Source of the DNA: Bifidobacterium leontopitheci
GTDB taxonomy: Bacteria; Actinomycetota; Actinomycetes; Actinomycetales; Bifidobacteriaceae
DNA length: 54,920 nt
Reading direction: 5' to 3'
NCBI RefSeq assembly: GCF_009193355.1
Contig: NZ_WBVT01000019.1
Span: 1-54,920, forward strand
Positions 40,959 through 50,100 of the stretch are shown piece by piece (positions within the stretch are counted from its first letter, which is position 1; each line of letters starts with the position of its first letter). The notes under the pieces are model-generated. The model made no database searches and had not been told where the DNA came from. It was given only the letters and a program-made list of their open reading frames with translations. A program made the translations under genes and the position numbers.

Positions 40959-43628
40959 TTATCCGAGCCGGGTGACGACGAAGGTGTCGTCGGCTAGCGT
41001 GAAGTCGCCGCCGGACTGCACGTATTCGGTGCCGCCCGGAGCCAAGGTGCGACCGCTGACGCTCGTGCCGTTGGCGGAATGGTTGTCGGTGATCATGAAC
41101 CTGCCGTCATCAAGCATCGTGATCATCGCATGGATGCGGCTAACGTTCGTGTTGCCGCCCATATGGATGTTCGCGGTCTTGGACCGTCCGATGGTGGCCT
41201 GCCGCGCGTACACGGTGATCGACCGCCCGTCACGCAGCCGCCGCACCGCGAATCCGACCATATTGCGCGGCGACGGCTTGAGCATCGTCTCGCCTTCGCT
41301 GTCCGCGTCGTCCGTGATGGCCGGCTGGGATTCCACGACGACCGGCCGTTGCGAGCCATACTGCCCGGTGCCCGGATAGGCTGCCGACTGCGTGGGAGCG
41401 CCCGCGTGATACGTACCGGATCCGGCGTGTGCCGACGTCTGCGGCCAATGCTGTGCCGGTCGTTGCGCCGGCTGCGGCTGATTGGTGTGCGACACGTTTG
41501 ATGGGGATGCGCCGGTCAGCGGCCCACTGGTCAGTGATCCACTGGTCAGCGGCTCGCGCGCGGCGACCGCAGGCTTCGGTGAGGGCTTGTTCGGCAGAGC
41601 GACCGTTCGCAACGGCAGCGGCTCCAGCTTGGGAACCGTCGGCTTGACCGGCATCGGCTCGCGAAGGGGCTGCGCGAGGGTGGCCGAAGACGTCTGTTTG
41701 CCCGTGCTGTCGTTGCGTTGGGCGACGTCTGGATGCACCGGCTGGCGCATTGGGGATGGCGTGTTTGGGGATGGCGTGTCCGCAGACGACGTGTTCGGGG
41801 ACGACGTGGCCGACGCTGCCGCCGACTGCAATCCGTCAGACGGCTGCTTCGCAGGTGCGTCGACCACCGGCAACGGCTGTGCCAGGTCGCCCGGCAGCAC
41901 GTCGTCCAAGGCCGGAATCGTTGCGGCGTTCTGCGGACCGGCCTGTGACGACTTCTCCGCATTGGCGGCGGCTGCGGCACCGGCATCGGAAGCGACGGGC
42001 GTATTCACGACCGTGACGGTATGCTGCTGCTTCGGCGTAGCTGCCGGTTCGATCGGCGCGAATGCCGGTTGCGGATCCGGTTTCGTCGGTGATTTCGACG
42101 GCGTTTCGGCCGACGTTGACGCGTGTTGGCGCGACTGTTGCGCTGCAGCCTCGCCAGCAGCCGGCGTGACGGCGGTCTTCAGCAGCGATGACAACACCGT
42201 GCCATCATTCTGGTCGGCATCGTCCTGAGCCGCGACGCCCGCATCGTCATCGGGTTCGATGCCATGCAATCCGGCCAGGCCAGTAGGACGGGTTGCTGCG
42301 GTGGACTGCAATGCGGAGGCGACCGTCTCACCGTCGCCGCTGTCGGCATCATCGTCATCGTCCGCAGCCGGTTCTTCGGCACCGTGCAACCCCGCCAGAC
42401 CAATGCCACGAGTGCCAGTCGACGCGGGACGCAACACGGAGGCGACCGTCTCACCGTCGCCATCACCGTCGTTCGGCTCTCCCACTCCCCGCAACCCCGC
42501 CAGGCCGGCCGGACGCGGCGACGATGAAGACCGCAACGCGGAGGCCACCGTCTCGCCATCGCCGTCGTCGCTGGAGGAATCATCGACGCCCTGCAAACCA
42601 GCCAAGCCGGTGCCATGGTCGGCCTTCGGCGTGGGCCGCAGCGTCGAAGCGACGGTAGCGCCATCGCCATCATCGTCGTTCGGCTCCTGTACTTCCCGCA
42701 CCCCGGCTAAGTCAGCCGGACGCGGCGACTCAGAAGGCCGCAACGCGGAGGCCACCGTCTCGCCGTCACCGTCGCCGCCGGGGACAGCGCCAAACGCCTG
42801 CACGGCATCGGCCGCAGTCGTGCCGGCGAGTGCTCTGCTGCGCGGCAGCACGGTACCGGAGGCCACGGTGCTGTCCGACATCACGGTCATATCGGACAGC
42901 ACCGTTCTGTCGGATACCACGGTCCTGTCAGAGACCACCGTTCGGTCCGACACTACAGTGCCATCGTCGACGCTCGTCGCTCGGGTCGCATGGCCGTCGG
43001 CTGCAGCTCCCCCACCGGTACCACCGCGTGAAACATTGCGTGAAACATCGCCGCCGCCTGTCCGTGGCGGCACGGCACCCGGCAGCAGCGACTCGAGGAA
43101 CCCACACAGCGCAGCGGCCGTGACGACCGGATTCGCTCCAAGAAACCCCTGCAACGCGTGCCGGTATCCTTCGTCAGCAACATCGGCGAACTTCGCCTTC
43201 TCGGCCAAGGTCGTCAGCAGCGATGTCGCAGTGTGCCGCTCCTCAGACAGTCCCGTAACCGGCACGGCCACGAACAGCGGGTACCCTTGCGCTGCGACGT
43301 ACACGCGCTTGGGATCGTACTGCATGCAGCCGGGCAGATCGCCCAGAACATGGTCAGTCTCCATGGCCGCCAGCACGCCGAGCAGGAGTCCGGCGAAGCG
43401 TGCACCGGCCATCGGCGAACGCAGGACGTCATGCAGGGGCTCGCATCCGGTGACGTCATAGTCAAGCCGGCATTGCGCTCCTTCGATTTCGTAGGTGAGC
43501 GGCACCATGTACCGCTGCCCTGCGGCCAGCCATCGCGCCCGTGCGACATCCAGCGACTCCCCTCGTGTCGTGCGGATGGTCAGCGTCTGCGCTCCGGTAT
43601 GACGGTCTTTGGCAAGCTTCGCTTTCAT
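40959..43628 (-). CDS. Large FHA-domain protein with Thr-repeat linker (DUF6382-like N-terminus)
   Basis: 889 residues from ATG at 43628. A candidate promoter lies at 43650-43679, so the longer frame starting at 43679 cannot be right if that promoter is used. The N-terminal ~200 residues form a compact alpha/beta domain (R-L-D-Y-D-V-T-G...P-L, L-L-G-V-L-A-A-M) resembling DUF6382. The middle ~580 residues are disordered: hexads T-V-V-S-D-R six times (residues ~224-259), five ~37-residue repeats with D-G-D-G-E-T-V-A-S-A-L-R, N-D-G-T-V-L-S-S, then P/S/T/Q-rich sequence. The C-terminal FHA domain (~790-889) has I-G-R-S, S-R-I-H-A and D-N-H-S-A-N-G-T-S. The N-terminal domain plus FHA layout is known in several phyla. 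I infer a phosphorylation-regulated scaffold. Confidence 0.85.
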   Translation of the reverse strand: MKAKLAKDRHTGAQTLTIRTTRGESLDVARARWLAAGQRYMVPLTYEIEGAQCRLDYDVTGCEPLHDVLRSPMAGARFAGLLLGVLAAMETDHVLGDLPGCMQYDPKRVYVAAQGYPLFVAVPVTGLSEERHTATSLLTTLAEKAKFADVADEGYRHALQGFLGANPVVTAAALCGFLESLLPGAVPPRTGGGDVSRNVSRGGTGGGAAADGHATRATSVDDGTVVSDRTVVSDRTVVSDRTVLSDMTVMSDSTVASGTVLPRSRALAGTTAADAVQAFGAVPGGDGDGETVASALRPSESPRPADLAGVREVQEPNDDDGDGATVASTLRPTPKADHGTGLAGLQGVDDSSSDDGDGETVASALRSSSSPRPAGLAGLRGVGEPNDGDGDGETVASVLRPASTGTRGIGLAGLHGAEEPAADDDDDADSGDGETVASALQSTAATRPTGLAGLHGIEPDDDAGVAAQDDADQNDGTVLSSLLKTAVTPAAGEAAAQQSRQHASTSAETPSKSPTKPDPQPAFAPIEPAATPKQQHTVTVVNTPVASDAGAAAAANAEKSSQAGPQNAATIPALDDVLPGDLAQPLPVVDAPAKQPSDGLQSAAASATSSPNTSSADTPSPNTPSPMRQPVHPDVAQRNDSTGKQTSSATLAQPLREPMPVKPTVPKLEPLPLRTVALPNKPSPKPAVAAREPLTSGSLTSGPLTGASPSNVSHTNQPQPAQRPAQHWPQTSAHAGSGTYHAGAPTQSAAYPGTGQYGSQRPVVVESQPAITDDADSEGETMLKPSPRNMVGFAVRRLRDGRSITVYARQATIGRSKTANIHMGGNTNVSRIHAMITMLDDGRFMITDNHSANGTSVSGRTLAPGGTEYVQSGGDFTLADDTFVVTRLG
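42230..42790. repeat. Tandem ~110-bp coding repeats in the large FHA gene
   Basis: About five imperfect units near 42317, 42440, 42541, 42651 and 42748 (position of the T-V-A-S codons). Each encodes G-D-G-[EA]-T-V-A-S-[AT]-L, a variable S/R/P patch and G-L-A-G-L-x-G-V. Spacing varies from about 97 to 123 bp. The low complexity and acidity are unlike the rest of the protein. Confidence 0.75.
42852..42959. repeat. Six 18-bp hexad repeats with inverted repeats, large FHA gene
   Basis: Six units in exact 18-bp steps (Thr codons at 42959, 42941, 42923, 42905, 42887, 42869) encode T-V-V-S-D-R three times, T-V-L-S-D-M, T-V-M-S-D-S and T-V-A-S-G-T. Bases 42865-42877 and 42893-42905 form a perfect 13-bp inverted repeat. 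The plus strand reads A-T-V-L-S-D-I-T-V-I-S-D-S-T-V-L-S-D over the same bases. Confidence 0.85.
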
Positions 43629-43649
43629 GGCTTTCAGCTTAGTCCATGG

Positions 43650-43679
43650 ATGATACGACAGCCGACGAAATGACGGCAA
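43650..43679 (-). promoter_or_regulatory. Promoter of the large FHA gene
   Basis: On the minus strand TTGCCG (43674-43679) and TATCAT (43650-43655) are 18 bp apart. Transcription would begin about 15 bases before ATG at 43628, leaving a short leader with only a weak GAAAG ribosome site. Confidence 0.45.
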
Positions 43680-43719
43680 GTGTCTGTCTGGGAGGGGCGG
43701 ACGTTGGTTCAGGTGCCGC

Positions 43720-44110
43720 TCGCCCCTCGCCTACAACCAGCTCCGCTGTTTGCCATACGACTCTGGCGGGTGCGACGCTCCCCCAGTCAGCCTACGGCTG
43801 ACAGCGTCCTGCAATTAAGGACTGCCTTCGGCAGACTCAATGCTGGCTCGCTGTCGCTCGCACCTCGCCTACAAACGCCTCTGGCGTTTGCTTGACGGCT
43901 CGGCCCTCCACCGAGGGGGCCAAGAGACGGGACAATCCAATCGACGCTCCCCCAGTCCCGCTCCGCTCAGACAGCCTCAGCCAGCGGGGGCGGGTACGGC
44001 AAAGGCCCTGCCGCTCCATAGTGATGGAACGGCAGGGCCCTGACCTGCGATGGCTAATCCACGTGACGCACCCCCAGTCAGCCTACGGCTGACAGCCCCT
44101 CCACCGGAGG
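43720..44110. repeat. Mosaic of REP-like palindromes, intergenic
   Basis: This gene-free stretch has three copies of the CCCCCAGTC unit: 43781-43802 and 44071-44093, each with stem GTCAGCC-TAC-GGCTGAC, and a divergent one near 43949-43986 ending in CAGCGGGGGCG. It also holds two copies of CTCGCxCCTCGCCTACAA (near 43727 and 43858) and short hairpins such as AAACGCC-TCT-GGCGTTT. Small frames here have no ribosome sites and follow the repeats, so I call no gene. Confidence 0.6.
44004..44039 (-). terminator. Terminator of the giant Ig-like protein operon
   Basis: A 10-bp GC stem (44004-44013 with 44030-44039) extends inward through TCCAT/ATGGA. On the minus strand it is followed by TTTGCCG. It lies about 93 bp after the stop at 44132, beyond a REP-like unit. 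Confidence 0.6.
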
Positions 44111-44131
44111 AGTCCGAGGGACCGAGCCGCG

Positions 44132-47100
44132 CTACTCCTTGCCGAGCACGCTCTTGCGGTAGGCGAGGCGCTTGCGGCGCTGCTGGAACGCGATGACGGC
44201 CGCGGCGATGAGCGCCAGCAGGATGATCACGCTGAAGATCATCGTGTTGACGATCCACGGCGTGTGGGTCGCGTACTGCCACCAGTTGGACGCGATGTAC
44301 ACGTTGTCGTAGGTGGCGGTGGACTCGTTGCCGGCGAGGTCGACCGTGCGCACCGTGTACTCGTGGCTTGCCGCGTCGGCGTCAAGCATCGTGGTCGGCG
44401 TGACCTTGAGCACGTCCGCGCCCTTCCAGCTCTTGATGAGCTGGCCGTCGGCGTACAGCTCGGTGGTGTCGACGCCGAGGTTGTCCTTCGCGTCCACCGA
44501 GACGGAGCGGCCGCCCTGGTCGTAGTACACGCTGCCGGACTTGACGCCGAGCAGGCTGGACGTCGGCGCGGTGGAGTCGACGGCGAAGTTGACTTCGGCG
44601 TTGGCCTTGCGGTCCGCGTCCTTGTCGTTCATCGTGTTCTGCGAGAGGTTGCCGGCGTTGTCGACGGACTGCAGCTGCACGCGGTAGTAGCCGTCGGCCG
44701 CGAAGTTCTCGGCGGGGATGGTGTACGTGGTCAGGCTCCAGCCCTTGTCGGCGCCTTCGTTGACCTTGTACTGGCCGTCCTTGAGCGTGGTCTGCTTCGC
44801 TCCGGCCTCCTTGAGCGTGGTCGCGTTGTCGTTGTGGGCGATGACGACCTGGCTCTTGCCGGCCTTGAGGCCGGACACGTTGATCTCGGTGACCTGCACG
44901 TCCTGCGACTTCTTGATGTATTCGCCGCGCAGGTTTTTGGTTCCTGCGGTGAACGTGTAGGTGGAGCCGAAGCGGTTGGCGGAGAACGTCTTCGACGTCT
45001 TGTACTCGTTGCCGGCCATGTCGGTGGCGGTGGCGGTGAGCGTGTAGACGTCATCGACGGCTACCTTGCGCGCGAAGTCCTTGAAGTCGACGACCCGCTT
45101 GTTGTTGCTGTCGGTCGTGGTGCTCTCGGGCATGGTCTTGTCCTTGAGCTGGCCTCGGTGGGCTCCGGTGAGCGTGTAGCTGATGTTCTTCGTGTCGATG
45201 TTCGTGTCGGTGTAGTCGATCAGCGGCGCGACCTCGCCCGCGTAGGCGGTCTTGTCCTCAACGCGGTCGATCTTGATCTGCGGCTTGGTCTTGTCGATGA
45301 CGAACTCCGGCTCGGAGACCTCCTTCGCCGTGTTGCCGGCGAGGTCGGTGGCGTTCACCTTGATCGTGTAGTGCAGCTCGCCGGTGAAGGCGACGGAGTT
45401 GGACCACGCGGTCGTGTTGAGGCTGCCGCCCGCACGCTGCCAGCCGGCTGCGCCCGGCGCGTTCTGCGCCGCCCCTGCGTCGTCCTTGGCGGTGGTGGTC
45501 ACCACGGACTCGCGCTCGGAGAAGTTGCGCTCGACGAGCTTGATGCTCGCAGTGCGGTCGGCGTTGTAGTACATGCCGTTGCGCACGGACGTGTTGTCGA
45601 ACGTCATGGTGAGCACCGGGGCGATCGTGTCGACGACGAACTCCTGGCGGATAGCGTTGGCCGCATGGTCGCCGGGGTCGGTGTAGCCGGCCTCGACCGT
45701 CCAGTCGCCGTCGCTGTCGGCGTGGAAGGTCGCCACGTAGGTCTTGCGGTCGCCGCTCGGGTTGCTGAACGCGCTGACGGGCACGGTGGCCTTCTTGCCG
45801 TCGACGGTGGTGGTGACGATCACTCGCCCGCCCTCGTTCTTGGTGGAGAAGTCGAAGTTGGATTCGACGAGGGTCACGGTGCCGGTGCGGTGCGCCTTAT
45901 AGTACTTGCCGTTGCGCACGTCGTTGTTGTCGTACGCGATGGCGAGCGTCGGGGCGACCGTATCGATGGCGATGCCGGTGACGCCCTTGACGTTGTTGGA
46001 AACACTGTCGCCGTTCACGCCGTCGTACTTGTTGAGCGCGCCCGTGTCGACCGGGTTGCCGGCCGCGTCGGTGAGCGCGATCGCGGTTTCGCCGAGCGTG
46101 AGCCGCTGGCTGTCGCCGTCGAACGCGAAGCTGATCCGTCCTGCCGCGGTGCTGCCTGCATAGGCGGCGGTCGGCGCGGGGTGGGCTGCGGCATCGGCGA
46201 TGCGGTTGTCGAAACCGAGCGCACTGAACTTCACGCTTTCGTTGCCGGTGGCGGCGCAGGCGTCCTGGACGCCGGCCGCGCCGTCGGCCAGCGCGGCGTT
46301 CGGCGAGCAGACGCCGGAGACCGTATCGGTCACGCCATCGAGCGTCACCGTGACGCCGCTGGTGGCGAAGATCCAGTTCCACTTGGCCGGGCGGGTCACG
46401 TTGGAGCTCAGTGCGCCGAGCTTCGGTGCCGTCCAGTCGAGCACGAACTCCTTGCCGTACGTGCTGCCGTCGTTCGGCGTGGTCTGCAGGCCGGAGTAGG
46501 CGAAGCGCAGGTCGTACTTGCCTTCCTGCTCACGGGTGGCTCCTGCCAGCAGCACCTTCTGCCCGTCGAGCGTCCACGTGTAGCCGCTGCCGCGGGTCCA
46601 TTCGCCGTCGTTGACCGTGACCCCAGTCAGGTTGACGGTGGCCGATCCGGTCTGCGGCGAGGTGTTGCCCACGGAGCCGGCGAGCAGGTTGCCGCCGTTG
46701 ACCTGGGTGAGCTTCTGGTAGAGCGGGAACCACTTGTCGGTGATCTGGTATGCGGTCGTCACGGTGCCACGGTAGAAGTAGCCGGGCTTGTTGCTCGTCT
46801 TGCCGCTGTCGTCGCCGATGAACACGGCGACGCTGCTGTCGTTGTCGACATCGGCCACGATGGCGTCGTAGTTGAGGCCGTCGCGGTCGGCGGTCTTCAC
46901 GTCGGCGAGCGCATAGTCGGCGAGCTGTCGCTTCGAGCTGGGCTTGGTGGCGCGGTCGGACGCGGACACCGTGATCTTGCTCAGGTCGTAGAAGCCCTCA
47001 TGCGCCAGCGTGATGGTGAACCTGCCGTTCTTGAAGGTTGCCTTCTGGCCGGTGAGCGCCTTGGCGAGCTGCTTGCCGTCCAGGTCGGTCGGCGCGGGGA

Positions 47101-50100
47101 TGTCGAAGGTGACGGTATCGGGGTCGATGCCGGCTGTGCCGTTCTCGTCCATTTGGCCGGAGGTGCGCGACAGGGTGGTCTGTTCGCCGGGCAGCAGGTC
47201 CTTGACGGTGACGTCGATCTGCTGGCTGCCGGCCGCGGCGTAGATGTCGTACGCCTTGCCGGCCACGCTGTATCCCTTGACCAGGGTCTTGCCTTCGTCG
47301 CCCTTCGGTCCGCTGACGTGCGTGACCTGCGGGGCCACGGTGTCGAGGATGAACGGGTCGGCGTCGAGGTTCTGCACGCCGGCGAGCAGCCAGGCCTTGC
47401 CGTGCTGCAGGTTGGTGGCGAGCGTGTACTCGCCGTTGGTCTGGCCGCCGTTCTTGAGCGGTGCGAACAACGTGTTCAGCGTCGTCGCGCCGTCGGCGTT
47501 CGACCAGCTGATGGTGCCGGCCTTGTCGTCGTACGCCGCGTTGCCGAAGGTGAGGCCGCTGACGTGGTCGTCGGTGAAGTTGACGGTCGTCTCAGCGTAC
47601 TGCAGGCGGCTGCCGGTGAACACGTCGACGTTCTTGTAGCCGGACTTGAGGATCTGCGCGCGGATGGCGAACGCCGGGTCGTCGCTCACCTTGAGGGAGA
47701 CCGACTCGATGTCGGCGCCGTAGTAGCGTTCGACCTTCGCGCCGTTGACCTGGATATCGGCCTTGGCTTTGGGGTTGGAGATGACGATCTCGTCGGGCAC
47801 GTCGGCCTTGAGGTTGCTCTTGAGCTTGTCAAGCGTGACCGTGCGCACGTTCGCGTTGGCCTGGACCTTGCCGTCGACCAGTTTCTGCGCCTTGTCACTG
47901 GCCTTGACCGTGATGCCGGCGAGCGTGTAGATGCCTTCGGCGCTCAGCGTGGCGGTGCAGGAGCCGTCGGCCGTGCAGCTGACGGGGACGTCCGCCTTGG
48001 TGGCCTTGTCCTTGCCGAACTGCGTGTAGCCGACCTCCATGACGATCGAGTCCTTGTCGAGTCCGGAGACGTTCGCGTCGTCGGCGGTCTTGCCCTTGAC
48101 GGCGTCCGCGTAGCCGTCGCCGTCCTCGGGGGCGGCGAACAGGTCGTGCACGTCGAAGGTGAGCGTCTGGCTGCCGGTGGACAGGACCGTCTCGCCGCCG
48201 TCGGTCGTGCCCTTGAGGTCGCTTTCCTGACCGGTGTGGGCGAGGGTGACGAACGTGGGGGCGACGTTGTCGACGCCGACGGTCAGCGTCTTGAGCTGGT
48301 CGACGACGAACTTGCCGGTCTCGTCACGGTGGCCGATGAGGTTCTTCAGCCGCTTGTCGAGTTTGTCGACGTTGATCGTGATCGTGTAGCGGCCGCCCTG
48401 CGTCGCGTTGATGAGGCTCGCGTCTGCCGAGCACGGGATCAGGTAGCTGCCGTCCTTGAGCAGGTCGGCGGCCGGCTTCGACGTGTCGAGCAAGCACGAG
48501 CCGGCGTACGTGTCGCTTCCGGTGGATTCACGGGTGCTCACGAGCACCGGGATCGCCTTGGAGGCGTCGCTGTGGCGCAGGCTGTCCCAGTGCTTGGTGA
48601 AGCTCGCCTTGCCGGCGGTCACCTTGAGCTGGAACTTGGGCGCGGTGCCGTCCTTGAGGTTGAGGTATGCGCCGTTCGCGCTGCCGGCGGCGTCGTAGTC
48701 CACGCCGTCGATCTGCAGCGTGGTGGTGACGTTGCGTTCGGCTTCGGCGTCGCTGACGGTGATGGTCTCGATGCCCTTGAGCTCTTCGACCGGATGCGCG
48801 GCGAGCAGTTCGGCGAGCGTCTGCTCGCTGGACTTGCCGACCTTGTCGGTCGCGGTCACGGTGAACTTGGACAGGTCGTACGAGGTGTTCGCCTTGTCCA
48901 GGGTGATGCTGTACGTGCCGTCGTGGTTGTCGGTGACGTCGAGCGCGTCGCCCGCGTAGGTGACGGTCAGGCCGGCCACGCCGGACGTGTTCGCCTCCGA
49001 TTCGGTGCCGGGCAGGTAGTCCTTGACGGTGAACGTGAACGTGCGGGAGGTCGGGCCGTCGCCGGTCACCACTTCGGTGTCGGAGACGGGCACATCCTCG
49101 CCGCCGTTCGTGCTGTACTTGATGTCGGTGACCTGCGGCGCGGTCGTGTCGTAGACGAACGTCGCGGGCGCGGCGTCGGCCGCGGTGAACGGCTCGGCGA
49201 GCGTGAGCGTGTGCAGGCCGTCGGTGAGGCTGAACGTGGAGCCGTCAATGGCGACGGTCCTCTTCGCGTCGACCGCGCCGGTGACGGTCAGATCATAGGT
49301 GGCCTTCGCTGCCGCGGCTTCGGCGGTCACGGTGCCGTGGCCGACGACCAGCTTGCCGTCGGTGCGCTTCATGGCGTCGACGAGCGGCTTGAACCATGCG
49401 GAGGCGCCGGTGATGGTGATGGCCGGCATTATGGAGACCGCCTTGGCGGGCACGCCGTGGATGGTGACCTTGAGGTCGTCGCCGAGGCTGGCGCTGGCGG
49501 AGTTGAACACCTGTATGTAGCCGAACGCACCGGCGTCGCCGGTGTGGTCGGCGAACTTGTACGCGGCGGACACATTGCCTGCGTAGTCGGTCGCGGTGGC
49601 GGAGGCGGTGGCGAAATCGTACACGCCGGCGGCGGGCAGGGTCGCGGCGAACGTGCCGTCGGCCTGCTTGGTCGCCGTGATGGTCGCCTCCTTGGCGGTG
49701 CCGCTGAACGTGCCGATCGTGCCGTCGTCGTTGAGCGCGGCGAACGGCACGGTGAGGGTCACGGTCTCGACGCCGGTGCCTTCGGAACCGTCCGTGTTCT
49801 TGTCGGTGGTCGTGATGGCGAAGCGCAGGCCGCCGTTCCTGTTGACGTACAGCTTGCCGCCGTCAAGGTCGAGCGAGCCCTGCTTGTCGGCGGACTTGGT
49901 GAAGGTGACGCCGCTGATGACCGGAGAGGTGGTGTCCGTGTTGAACGGGTCCGCAAGCTGGTCGTCGTTCACGCTGGGCAGGTACTTCGTCAGTTCCGGA
50001 GCGAGCTTGAGCAGGTACTGGCCGGTCTCCAGCTTCTTCTCGAAGTTGAGTTCGAACTTGCCGTCGATGTCGGCGGTCGTGTAGTCGGTCTTCTCGGGGG

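Noticed and set aside
42259..43461. A 400-codon frame antisense to the large FHA gene that also reads T-V-L-S-D repeats
   Set aside because: Not a gene: the FHA domain, promoter and N-terminal domain are on the minus strand. The repeat peptide on both strands comes from the self-complementary DNA and is reported as a finding.
43680..44043. Small plus-strand frames of 60-71 codons
   Set aside because: They run through REP-like palindromes, lack ribosome sites and show no protein-like pattern.
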